In this document: positions 1-7,560 of the stretch, piece after piece | Position numbering within the stretch: position 1 is the first letter of the stretch | How the letters are laid out: each line of letters begins with the position of its first letter | Origin: DAOTXR01 sp034435375 | Lineage (GTDB): Bacteria; Chloroflexota; Anaerolineae; Aggregatilineales; UBA3940 | Length of the DNA: 64,000 nt | Assembly (NCBI GenBank): GCA_034435375.1 | Contig: DAOTXR010000080.1 | Location: 62,001 to 126,000, forward strand | Direction: 5' to 3' | Translations under genes and position numbers: made by a program | Notes under the pieces: generated by a model | Seen by the model: only the letters and a program-made list of their open reading frames with translations | Database searches by the model: none | What the model was told of the DNA's origin: nothing

Positions 1-1332
1 CGCGACCGGCTGTCGCTTCCTGGGGCTTCTTCTGCTTCCCAGACAGAAGCTGAGCGAGCTGCCGTGATCGGGCGTGGCGATCTGCGTGAGACGGTTAGTG
101 TCACTGCACCGTTGGAGGCCCGCCAGCGATCCGATCTGACCTTCCTGCTCTCAGGCAAGGTGGCGATAGTGAATGTAACGACTGGCCAACGTGTTCAGGC
201 GGGCGATCTGCTCATGCAGCTTGATACCTCTGCCTATGAACTCAATATCGCTGACGCTGCACTTGCTGTTGAACTTCAGCAGGTGGCATTGGAGCAGTTA
301 CAGGCTGGCCCCAGCCAATTTGATGTGGCAGCCGCTAGCGCTGCGGTTCAGCAGGCCCAGGCCCAGCTTGACCGACTCTCTCAGCCGGTTAGCGACGAGG
401 CCATTCGAATCGCGCAAGCTAACCTGCAGATCGCTGAATCGCAGCGGCTCATCGCATACCAGAACTGGACTAACCAGGAGGACCTGTATCCCAACGGCGG
501 CTATGCCGTCGACCTGGCTCGCAAGCAGGCTGAGGCGTCTGAGATGGCTGTGCAGATAGCCGTGCTAGAATTGGCCAATGCCCAGGAGGGGGCCTCGTCC
601 AGCCAGGTCGCGTCGGCGCGTGCCGCTGTGCGCCAGGCTCAGGCTGCGCTCAGTCGCCTCCTCGAAGGTCCTTCCGACATCGACATTCAATTGGCTCAGC
701 TTCAGATCGAGCAGGCGGAGTTGGCGCTGGAAAATGCACGTGCTTCGCTGAACGATGCGCAAATTATTGCCCCCTACGATGGTGTGGTTGTCGCTGTCCA
801 CTATCGACCAGGAGAGTCGGCTACTGCTGGTCTCCCTGCTGTGACCCTGATCGACGACTCGCAGTTTTACATTGATGTGTTGGTGGACGAGATCGACATT
901 GCCCGCGTGGCACCGGGGCAGCTTGCCTTCATTGGGCTGGACGCCTACCCGGAAGCCCATGTCTCAGGCCATGTGTTGCGTATCTCTCCTGTGGCGATCA
1001 GTATAGCTGGTGTCAACAGCTTTGAGGTCCGAATCGGACTCGATGCAGCTGATGTACCTCTGCGCGACGGCATGACGGCTACGGTTGACATCGTTGTATC
1101 TGAGCTGACTGACGTGTTGCTTGTTCCCAACTGGGCTATCCGTTTCGACCAAGCCACAGGGACTGCCTTTGTCAATGTGCAGCGCCCGGATGGTTCTGTC
1201 GAGGAAGTTCCGATCGACATTGGCAAGCGTGGTGCCACAATGAGTGAAGTCCGCTCTGGCTTGCAAGAAGGGGATATCGTTGTAGTCAGTCTGGGACGTG
1301 AGGAGTTAGATCTCTTCGGCGGGGGAGAATAG
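1..1332 (+). CDS. HlyD/MacA-type periplasmic adaptor of an ABC exporter (5' end outside window)
   Basis: This is the membrane-fusion/adaptor subunit that would link an inner-membrane ABC exporter to the outer part of the envelope. The reading frame is open from base 1, so the N-terminal anchor lies outside the window; a GTG at 64 is internal to the family fold and is not a likely start. The order is a barrel-sandwich half, a long Ala/Gln-rich coiled coil in two similar blocks (about 300-470 and 590-750), the second sandwich half around 765-860 (IIAPYDGVV), a beta-barrel, and a C-terminal membrane-proximal domain. The ATPase and permease follow on the same strand, which fits a MacAB-like efflux unit. 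The transported substrate cannot be read from the sequence. Confidence 0.93.
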   Translation, partial: RDRLSLPGASSASQTEAERAAVIGRGDLRETVSVTAPLEARQRSDLTFLLSGKVAIVNVTTGQRVQAGDLLMQLDTSAYELNIADAALAVELQQVALEQLQAGPSQFDVAAASAAVQQAQAQLDRLSQPVSDEAIRIAQANLQIAESQRLIAYQNWTNQEDLYPNGGYAVDLARKQAEASEMAVQIAVLELANAQEGASSSQVASARAAVRQAQAALSRLLEGPSDIDIQLAQLQIEQAELALENARASLNDAQIIAPYDGVVVAVHYRPGESATAGLPAVTLIDDSQFYIDVLVDEIDIARVAPGQLAFIGLDAYPEAHVSGHVLRISPVAISIAGVNSFEVRIGLDAADVPLRDGMTATVDIVVSELTDVLLVPNWAIRFDQATGTAFVNVQRPDGSVEEVPIDIGKRGATMSEVRSGLQEGDIVVVSLGREELDLFGGGE

Positions 1333-1416
1333 CGAAGTAGGAGCATAGTTGGCTGTAGATGACGAAGAACTGACTGTCTCTATAGGGATGCCAGTATACT
1401 GTGGCGGGTTTGTGAT

Positions 1417-2217
1417 ATGGCAGACGATTTACATAACGGTAAGCTCATTGACCGTCCCTCTGTGATCGAGGTGCACGACCTAACCAAGGTCTACGTGATG
1501 GGTGAGGTCGAGGTGCGTGCCCTGCAAGGTGTATCTCTACGAGTCGAACGAGGCGAATTTGTTGCCATCATGGGACCGTCCGGATCGGGCAAGTCGACCA
1601 TGATGAATATGTTGGGGGCACTCGACACGCCGACGAGCGGCAGATATTATCTCGACGGCGTCGATGTGAGCCATCTCAGAGATTACGAGTTGGCTGAGAT
1701 ACGTAATCGGAAGATCGGGTTTGTGTTTCAGAACTTTAACCTGTTACCGCGAATTTCTGCTGTGCGGCAGGTGGAGCTGCCGCTCATTTATGCTGGCGTC
1801 AGGAACCGTCGTCAGCGTGCTGTCGATGCGCTCCGTGCAGTGGGCCTTGGGGATCGTCTGAACCACACCCCAGCTGAGCTTTCCGGCGGCCAACAGCAGC
1901 GCGTGGCAATTGCGCGGGCGCTGGTGAACGATCCTGCGATCATCCTGGCCGATGAACCGACGGGTAACCTGGACAGCAAATCTGGAACTGATGTGCTGCG
2001 TATCTTCCAGAGCCTCAACGAAGAGAAGGGCATCACTGTGATCTTCGTCACGCATGATCCTTTCATTGCGCAACATACGCGGCGCATTGTCGTTCTGCGC
2101 GATGGCTGCATCGTTAACGACCGCCCTGTCCTGAATCCACACCGCGCTGGCCAGGTCGAGCGCCCATCGGACCAGATGCTGATGGAACTGGGAGTGATCC
2201 GGAGAGATGATGCATGA
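1417..2217 (+). CDS. ABC transporter ATP-binding protein, MacB/LolD type
   Basis: This ATPase subunit powers the permease encoded immediately downstream. The 266-residue protein carries every nucleotide-binding motif: Walker A GPSGSGKST (53-61), Q-loop glutamine (105), signature LSGGQ (155-159), Walker B IILADE (175-180) followed by the PTGNLDS segment typical of the LolD/MacB/FtsE group, and the switch histidine (213). It starts 84 bases after the adaptor gene, and its stop overlaps the permease start in ATGA, so translation of the two is probably coupled. By family it belongs to mechanotransmission-type exporters (macrolides, lipoproteins, peptides); the cargo is unknown. Confidence 0.95.
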   Translation: MADDLHNGKLIDRPSVIEVHDLTKVYVMGEVEVRALQGVSLRVERGEFVAIMGPSGSGKSTMMNMLGALDTPTSGRYYLDGVDVSHLRDYELAEIRNRKIGFVFQNFNLLPRISAVRQVELPLIYAGVRNRRQRAVDALRAVGLGDRLNHTPAELSGGQQQRVAIARALVNDPAIILADEPTGNLDSKSGTDVLRIFQSLNEEKGITVIFVTHDPFIAQHTRRIVVLRDGCIVNDRPVLNPHRAGQVERPSDQMLMELGVIRRDDA

Positions 2218-3464
2218 ACCTTGTTGAGAGCTTCAGGGTTGCCATCAGCGGGTTGCTGGCTAACAAGCTCCGCAGTGCCCTGACGATGTTAGGAATCATC
2301 ATCGGCATTTTCGCTGTCATCGTTCTAATTTCCATTGGGCGCGGCCTAGAGACTATTGTCAACGAACAGTTCAACGCTATCGGTTCGAACCTGCTGTTTG
2401 TGTTCCCCATCTCACCAGGTACACGCGCTGGCAGTGGACGCCCTAGCACACGTGGTAGTCAAGGTCTTAGCAATGCTGACGTGGCTGCACTTCGAGACCC
2501 CTTTCGCACCCCTGATGTCCAGGCTGTCGCTCCTGCAATCAACCGACGTCGTCTCGTCACCTATGGTCGGGAGGAAACCGAGACCGATATTGTGGGTGTG
2601 ACGCCTGAGTACGAATCTGTGCGTAATTTCCCTGTGGTAGAGGGCACTTTCATCACCAGCGATCACATTTCCAGCGAGTCGCGTGTCGCGATTCTGGGCC
2701 AGACGGTTGTTGAGCAGCTCTTCCAGGAGACTGAGGATCCCATAGGCCAGACGATCCGCATTGACAATGTACCATTCCGTGTAGTGGGCATCCTAGCTGA
2801 GAAGGGGGGAGGCTCCTTTGGCGACGAGGATGACGTCGTGTTCATCCCTCTTTCTACTGCTCAACGGCGTCTTTTTCAGACGCGGAACCGGGAGGGGGAT
2901 TACATGGTGGATGTGGTCTTTGCTGAGGCGGTATCTGAGGACCGCATGGATGCCGCAGCACTCCAGATCACTGAGATTCTACGCGAACAACACGGCATTC
3001 AGTTCCGTGACGAGGATGACTTTCAGGTGATCACCCAGAAGGAAATCCTTTCAGCCGCGGGGCAGATCACGGGTGCTGTGACTGTCTTCTTGGGGATCAT
3101 CGCTGCGATTTCGTTGCTTGTTGGCGGAATCGGAATTATGAACATTATGCTGGTGTCCGTCACAGAGCGCACCCGCGAGATTGGACTGCGCAAGGCAGTT
3201 GGCGCCAAGCGCCGCGACATCCTGGTGCAGTTCCTGATCGAGTCGACGTTGTTAGCCGTCATTGGCGGTGCGCTCGGAATTGCATTGGGTGCATTAGGGG
3301 CTGAGATTGCCGAGCGGCTAGTCGCTGACCTGACTACTGTCGTCAGCCTGGATATTGTGGCCCTGGCAACTGCGGTCTCTGCTGCCATTGGCATTTTTTT
3401 CGGCATATATCCGGCTTATAGAGCTGCACGTCTGAACCCCATCGATGCCCTGCGGTATGAGTAG
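2214..3464 (+). CDS. ABC transporter permease, MacB/FtsX family
   Basis: This is the membrane subunit of the exporter. The 416 residues show one transmembrane helix near 20-42, a large periplasmic MacB core domain (about 45-270), then three helices in the C-terminal third carrying the FtsX-type segment with the signature RTREIGLRKAVGAKRRDI just after the second helix. This four-helix topology is that of MacB/LolC-type permeases, which do not form a substrate tunnel but move a periplasmic pump. The start ATG overlaps the ATPase stop by 4 bases. With the adaptor upstream it forms a complete adaptor-ATPase-permease set; no outer-membrane TolC partner is visible nearby. Confidence 0.94.
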   Translation: MNLVESFRVAISGLLANKLRSALTMLGIIIGIFAVIVLISIGRGLETIVNEQFNAIGSNLLFVFPISPGTRAGSGRPSTRGSQGLSNADVAALRDPFRTPDVQAVAPAINRRRLVTYGREETETDIVGVTPEYESVRNFPVVEGTFITSDHISSESRVAILGQTVVEQLFQETEDPIGQTIRIDNVPFRVVGILAEKGGGSFGDEDDVVFIPLSTAQRRLFQTRNREGDYMVDVVFAEAVSEDRMDAAALQITEILREQHGIQFRDEDDFQVITQKEILSAAGQITGAVTVFLGIIAAISLLVGGIGIMNIMLVSVTERTREIGLRKAVGAKRRDILVQFLIESTLLAVIGGALGIALGALGAEIAERLVADLTTVVSLDIVALATAVSAAIGIFFGIYPAYRAARLNPIDALRYE

Positions 3465-3477
3465 ATAGGGACCTCAT

Positions 3478-3675
3478 GTGCCAAAGATATGGCGAAATTT
3501 CATCAAGCGGATTGGCATTGCGATGGCGCTGTTGATCGCTGCTAATCTGGTGGTTGTCTCTTTCTGGTCACCAGCGTGGTTCACCTACTGGCAAGTGCCG
3601 ATCAGCTGCACTATCTTTATCTGTTTCCTGGGTGTGCTGCTATACGATACATTAATGCAAGACAGGCCACGCTGA
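3478..3675 (+). CDS. Small membrane protein, 65 aa
   Basis: This short ORF begins 13 bases after the permease stop with a GTG start. The product has two predicted hydrophobic helices (about residues 14-30 and 38-58) separated by a short aromatic loop with FWSPAWFTYW. There are no catalytic motifs and I do not recognise a family. Its tight spacing suggests cotranscription with the exporter, so it may be an accessory small membrane subunit. No clear terminator follows. Confidence 0.6.
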   Translation: MPKIWRNFIKRIGIAMALLIAANLVVVSFWSPAWFTYWQVPISCTIFICFLGVLLYDTLMQDRPR

Positions 3676-3823
3676 TAACTTGAGGCGGCTCACCAAGAGA
3701 TGTCCACGCAGGCATTCTGGAGTAGCACGACATTTTGTGGAATTCTGCCGCTCGTGGCGTCTGTGTTGCCCCTCCATCCTGGAATTTTTCACAAATGATC
3801 GTGCTATGTCTGAGGGGGCTTGA

Positions 3824-3852
3824 TTGATTTTACTCCCAGACTTCGTTATGAT
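3824..3852 (+). promoter_or_regulatory. Candidate sigma-70 promoter of the GbsR-family regulator
   Basis: TTGATT (3824-3829) and TATGAT (3847-3852) are separated by 17 bases, 38 bases before the regulator start codon. Seen directly; activity is inferred. Confidence 0.45.
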
Positions 3853-3872
3853 CGCATTATCTTTTTAATTCC

Positions 3873-3889
3873 TTTAGAAAGTATGAAAC
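3873..3889 (+). promoter_or_regulatory. Candidate operator copy shared with the polyprenyl synthase promoter
   Basis: TTTAGAAAGTATGAAAC lies directly before the regulator ATG and closely matches the element at 4558-4575, except that the second half sits one base nearer and the palindrome is imperfect. This suggests autoregulation by the encoded MarR-type protein. The AGAAAG core could also simply be a weak ribosome binding site. Confidence 0.35.
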
Positions 3890-4459
3890 ATGGACGAATC
3901 GCTTCGGGCAGTCCACGACAATATGATCCAGGGGCTGGGCCAATTGACTGATTTCTTTGGTTTTAGCCCGGTGATGGGTCACCTGTACGGCGCACTGCTT
4001 ATGAGTCCAGTGCCACTGTCACTAGACGCGCTTGAGGAGATCGTCGGTAAGTCCAAAGCCAGCGTTAGCATGAACATGCGTGCCCTGGAACGCTGGGGAA
4101 TGGTGCGTGAAGTGTGGGTCAAGGGCGACCGCCGCAAGTTCTACGAAGCCGAGAGCGACCTCTGGAAAGTGGTTCTCTCGGTGATTGAGAGTCGTGAGCG
4201 ACGCGAGGTAGGTGTTGCCCTGAACATTCTCGAAGAGAGTTCTCGTCGTCTGGAAGAAGCCCGGCCTCGTCTGTCTGACAATGATCGTGTGTTAGCCGAG
4301 CATTACCTGGCTCGCGTCCGTGACATGCAGCGTTTCTTCCAGTTTGCTCAGGCTGCGCTGGAAATGTTGTTGTCGCAGGGCGGTCTGCCACGGCTGGATA
4401 GCATTTCTACCGTCGTTCAACCTGATGTGAATCAGCAATCTGGCGGCGACCAAAGATGA
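3890..4459 (+). CDS. GbsR/MarR-family winged-helix transcriptional regulator
   Basis: This 189-residue cytoplasmic DNA-binding protein resembles the GbsR branch of the MarR superfamily. The N-terminal part (MGHLYGALLMSP, about 25-36) is the typical first helix, followed by the helix-turn-helix around 43-68 (LEEIVGKSKASVSMNMRALE) and a wing with KGDRRKFYEAE. The C-terminal half is helical and charged, suited to dimerisation. GbsR proteins are known as repressors of osmoprotectant genes; here the neighbour is a polyprenyl diphosphate synthase, and related sequence elements precede both genes, so local control of isoprenoid chain synthesis is the simplest inference. Confidence 0.85.
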   Translation: MDESLRAVHDNMIQGLGQLTDFFGFSPVMGHLYGALLMSPVPLSLDALEEIVGKSKASVSMNMRALERWGMVREVWVKGDRRKFYEAESDLWKVVLSVIESRERREVGVALNILEESSRRLEEARPRLSDNDRVLAEHYLARVRDMQRFFQFAQAALEMLLSQGGLPRLDSISTVVQPDVNQQSGGDQR

Positions 4460-4525
4460 CACGCCTCCGTGGGGAGATCAGCGTCTGACGATGAGAGTGT
4501 GTCTCTCAAGGTAGTTCGAGGCGGA

Positions 4526-4554
4526 TTGACGGCTGGCGTGCCGAATGCTATAGT
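4526..4554 (+). promoter_or_regulatory. Strong sigma-70-like promoter of the polyprenyl synthase gene
   Basis: TTGACG (4526-4531) and TATAGT (4549-4554) are separated by exactly 17 bases. This is one of the best consensus matches in the window. The start codon follows 55 bases after the -10 element. Confidence 0.7.
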
Positions 4555-4557
4555 CTG

Positions 4558-4573
4558 TTCAGAAAGTTCTGAA
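4558..4573. promoter_or_regulatory. Perfect inverted repeat over the transcription start (candidate operator)
   Basis: TTCAGAA (4558-4564) and TTCTGAA (4567-4573) form perfect 7-base arms around AG. The element starts three bases after the -10 box, where a bound repressor would block initiation. A related element sits before the GbsR-family gene at 3873. Confidence 0.55.
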
Positions 4574-4608
4574 ACTAACAAATGCTTTTGTGAGCGGAGG
4601 CTCCTATC

Positions 4609-5571
4609 ATGAGGATGGAAGAGGCCCTGCAGGCTGTCCACACCCTGATGTACGAGGTTGTTCAGAGCAGCGTACCGATCCTGCAGGAAGCGAGTCGGCA
4701 TATTATTGCAGCAGGTGGTAAGCGCATTCGTCCACGCCTGCTGCTTCTATCTTACCAAGCCTGCGGGGGCGCCGACTTGAGCCAGGCAGTGCCTGTGGCG
4801 GCTGCCGTGGAGCTGGTGCATACGGCCACCCTTGTCCACGATGACATTAACGATCGCGGAGTGATGCGCCGGGGTAGGGTGACGATCAATGAGAAGTGGG
4901 GGCACACCTTCGCTTTGTTGACTGGCGATTTCCTGTTCACCAAAGTCTATGAGCTGATGGCTCCCTACAACGAGTTAAATGTCACTTTTGCGGAGACCAC
5001 AGTTGCCCTTGTTGAAGGCGAGACGTTACAGGCTTCGGCGGCTAAGGACGACACTCTGAACCGCGAAATGTATCAGCAGATTGTTGCAAAAAAGACAGCC
5101 TCGCTATTTCGTGGTGCGGCTATGTTGGGGGCGCAACTTGCCAGAGCAGATTCGCACCAGGTCGCGTTGCTCGGTGAGTTTGGCTTCTATCTGGGACTCG
5201 CATTCCAGATCGTCGATGATCTGCTTGACCTGACTGGCGATCCTCGCCTGCTGGGCAAGGGAGTGGGTATGGACATGGCTCAAGGTAAGGGGGTTGCGAC
5301 AGCATTTGTCTCCACCTCACATGACAGCTACACTCCCGAAGTCGCTCAAGCTGCGCCTGCAGTGGTAATGGATGAGGCGGCTGCCTCCGAAGCCGATTCT
5401 TTTCTGGCCATCAAACGCCGCCTGATCGCAGGGGGCGCAGTTGACGAAGGCCGTCTAATGGTTCAGGCTATTGCTGCCCAGGCGCACGCTACACTCAGCA
5501 AGCTGCCCCCCGGTCCGGGCGTGGATGCTCTGCGGGAACTGATTACAATGGCCATCGACCGCGACTATTGA
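4609..5571 (+). CDS. Polyprenyl diphosphate synthase (trans-isoprenyl diphosphate synthase family)
   Basis: The enzyme condenses IPP units onto an allylic diphosphate to make a polyprenyl diphosphate, for quinone side chains or lipid carriers. The 320 residues contain the conserved GGKRIRPRL segment (36-44), the first aspartate-rich motif DDIND (78-82) followed by RRG, the KT pair (161-163) and the second motif DDLLD (203-207). The residues four and five places before the first motif are small (A73, T74), which by the family rule favours long chains over C15/C20; the exact length is unknown. GAGG-type ribosome binding sequence precedes the ATG. The substrate IPP would come from the mevalonate cluster at 35-38 kb. 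Confidence 0.93.
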   Translation: MRMEEALQAVHTLMYEVVQSSVPILQEASRHIIAAGGKRIRPRLLLLSYQACGGADLSQAVPVAAAVELVHTATLVHDDINDRGVMRRGRVTINEKWGHTFALLTGDFLFTKVYELMAPYNELNVTFAETTVALVEGETLQASAAKDDTLNREMYQQIVAKKTASLFRGAAMLGAQLARADSHQVALLGEFGFYLGLAFQIVDDLLDLTGDPRLLGKGVGMDMAQGKGVATAFVSTSHDSYTPEVAQAAPAVVMDEAAASEADSFLAIKRRLIAGGAVDEGRLMVQAIAAQAHATLSKLPPGPGVDALRELITMAIDRDY

Positions 5572-5623
5572 TGGTGGCACGATACCAACCAAGATAGTGT
5601 CAGCGTTGTCTAGCACCTCTGAA

Positions 5624-5654
5624 GCGCCACACGGGATAATGCCCGATGTGGCGC
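5624..5654 (+). terminator. Hairpin between polyprenyl synthase and obg
   Basis: GCGCCACACGGG pairs with CCCG-A-TGTGGCGC around a short ATAATG loop, with a single bulged A. The U-tract after it is poor (GCTTTGCCCTTT), so it may be a weak terminator for the upstream gene or a leader hairpin for obg, whose start is 42 bases further on. Confidence 0.6.
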
Positions 5655-5695
5655 GCTTTGCCCTTTCTGCTGGAGCAAGGTATGCTTGGTTTACC

Positions 5696-6952
5696 ATGTT
5701 TCTAGACGAAGCCAGGATCAATGTCAAAGGGGGCGATGGTGGCCCGGGGGTGGTCGCCTTTCGCCGTGAAAAGTATGTGCCATTCGGCGGCCCGGCAGGC
5801 GGCGATGGGGGCCGTGGTGGCGATGTCGTGCTGGTCGTTAACCCACACCTGAATACGCTCACTCGTTTTGAAGGCAAGGTGCACTTCAAAGCTGAGCATG
5901 GTCAACGGGGAGGCAACTTCAACAAAACAGGCAAGTCGGGAGCAGACCTTCTGGTAGAAGTGCCACCAGGGACTGTTGTCCGCGATGCTGAGACAGGTGA
6001 GTTGCTCGCCGATCTCATCTTGCCGGGCCAGCGCGTGATCGTCGCGAGCGGCGGGCGCGGTGGGCGCGGCAATGCGCGTTTCAAGTCATCTACCAACCAG
6101 GCTCCTCGTATCGCTGAGAAAGGAGAGCCAGGTGAGGAACGATGGATTCGCCTCGAACTTAAGCTGATCGCCGATGTTGGGATCGTCGGTGTACCAAATG
6201 CCGGAAAGTCGACACTGCTCTCAGTGGTCAGTTCTGCTCGTCCTAAGATCGCGCCATATCCCTTCACCACGCTGGTGCCTAACCTGGGCGTAGCAGTAAT
6301 TGATGACCGTGAGATTGTTTTAGCTGACATCCCTGGCCTAGTCGAAGGGGCGCATGCAGGGGTTGGGCTGGGCCATAGTTTCTTGCGGCACATCCAGCGT
6401 ACACGCCTTCTGATTCACCTGCTGGATGGTGCAGGCGCCAATCCTCTGGGCGATTTTGTGCAGATCAACACTGAACTATCCCTCTTCGATCCTGGCTTAC
6501 TTGGAAAGCCGCAGATCGTCGTGCTCAATAAGATGGATCTGGCCGAAGCACGGGATCGCTGGCCCCAGGTTGAAAAGGCGATGAATGCCCAGGGTTATCC
6601 TGTAGCTGCCATCTCAGGCGCCACTCGCCAGGGCGTGCGTGAACTGATGTATCGAGTCGCCAGCATGTTGAGCAACCTGCCTGCGCCTCTCCCCTTAGAG
6701 GAAGTGCCAGTATTTCGTCCTGAGGAAGACGACAGCGCCTTCGAGATCGTGCGGGAGGGCAGCGCTTTCCGTGTAGTGGGCAAGCGCATCGAGCGTGCGG
6801 CAGCTATGACCTATTGGGAATACGAGGAAGCTGTCATGCGCTTCCAGCGCATTCTAGAGGCGCTTGGAATTTCGCAAGCACTCGAAGAAGCTGGTATTCG
6901 GCCAGGCGACACGGTTCTCATCGGTGATACTGAGTTGGAGTGGTCGGAGTGA
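5696..6952 (+). CDS. obg: GTPase Obg (ribosome assembly)
   Basis: Obg is an essential ribosome-associated GTPase acting in 50S assembly and stress control. I start it at ATG 5696 because the family begins with MFLDEARINVKGGDGGPG; an in-frame upstream extension to 5597 would run through the hairpin and is not typical. The glycine-rich Obg fold occupies about residues 1-158. The G domain follows, with GVPNAGKST (G1), DIPGLVEGAH (G3) and NKMD (G4). A C-terminal OCT domain occupies about 335-418 and ends in the acidic tail ELEWSE. The nadD start overlaps its stop, so the two are translationally coupled. Confidence 0.97.
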   Translation: MFLDEARINVKGGDGGPGVVAFRREKYVPFGGPAGGDGGRGGDVVLVVNPHLNTLTRFEGKVHFKAEHGQRGGNFNKTGKSGADLLVEVPPGTVVRDAETGELLADLILPGQRVIVASGGRGGRGNARFKSSTNQAPRIAEKGEPGEERWIRLELKLIADVGIVGVPNAGKSTLLSVVSSARPKIAPYPFTTLVPNLGVAVIDDREIVLADIPGLVEGAHAGVGLGHSFLRHIQRTRLLIHLLDGAGANPLGDFVQINTELSLFDPGLLGKPQIVVLNKMDLAEARDRWPQVEKAMNAQGYPVAAISGATRQGVRELMYRVASMLSNLPAPLPLEEVPVFRPEEDDSAFEIVREGSAFRVVGKRIERAAAMTYWEYEEAVMRFQRILEALGISQALEEAGIRPGDTVLIGDTELEWSE

Positions 6953-7557
6953 AGCGCCTGGGTGTGATAGGTGGAACCTTTGACCCGCCGCACATCGCTC
7001 ATCTGATCCTGGCCGAGTGTGCACGTGACCAGCTTAAGTTGGATTGCGTCCTATGGATTCCAGCAGCGGATCCGCCCCATAAACAGGGCCAGTCCATCAC
7101 ATCTATCGACCATCGCATTGCGATGGTTAGGATCGCGGTGGCTGATAATCCAACCTTTGTGTTGTCGCTCGTCGATGTACAGCGACCTGGGCCGCACTAC
7201 ACTGCGGATACCTTGTCTATTCTTGCTAAGCAGTATCCGAGTGCAGATCTGTTCTTCCTGATTGGCGCGGACTCGCTGCGCGATCTTCCTACCTGGCATG
7301 CTCCTGGACGTGTGATAGCCCAAGCCTGGCTCGGTGTCGCACAGCGCAGTGGGGTGTCCTGCGACCTTGCAGACCTTGACCGCGCTATTCCTGGTCTGCG
7401 CAGTCGTGTGGTCTTTGTCGACACGCCAATAGTCGAGATATCGGCCTCATATATCCGTGCGCGTCTGGCGGCTAACCAATCCGTGCGTTATCTGTTGCCT
7501 CTGGGTGTCGAGTCTTACATCAAAGAGAACCAGCTTTACCGCATGTTCACAGGGTGA
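6949..7557 (+). CDS. nadD: Nicotinate-nucleotide adenylyltransferase
   Basis: NadD adenylates nicotinate mononucleotide to deamido-NAD in NAD biosynthesis. The product has the nucleotidyltransferase signature GGTFDPPHIAH near the N-terminus and the C-terminal ISASYIRARL motif (equivalent of ISSTxIR). Two GTG starts are possible, 6940 and 6949. I prefer 6949 because it overlaps the obg stop as GTGA and has TTGGAG eight bases upstream; the choice changes only three residues. The length (202 residues) is normal. Its position after obg is a common bacterial arrangement (obg-nadD-rsfS), but here a solute-binding protein replaces rsfS. Confidence 0.95.
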   Translation: MKRLGVIGGTFDPPHIAHLILAECARDQLKLDCVLWIPAADPPHKQGQSITSIDHRIAMVRIAVADNPTFVLSLVDVQRPGPHYTADTLSILAKQYPSADLFFLIGADSLRDLPTWHAPGRVIAQAWLGVAQRSGVSCDLADLDRAIPGLRSRVVFVDTPIVEISASYIRARLAANQSVRYLLPLGVESYIKENQLYRMFTG

Positions 7558-7560
7558 TCT

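Noticed and set aside
3676..3889. Possible tRNA or small RNA in the gap before the GbsR-type gene
   Set aside because: No cloverleaf, anticodon arm or CCA end could be found; only promoter-like elements are visible.
5597..5695. N-terminal extension of Obg by 33 residues
   Set aside because: The extension runs through the GC-rich hairpin and does not match the family N-terminus, which begins at 5696.
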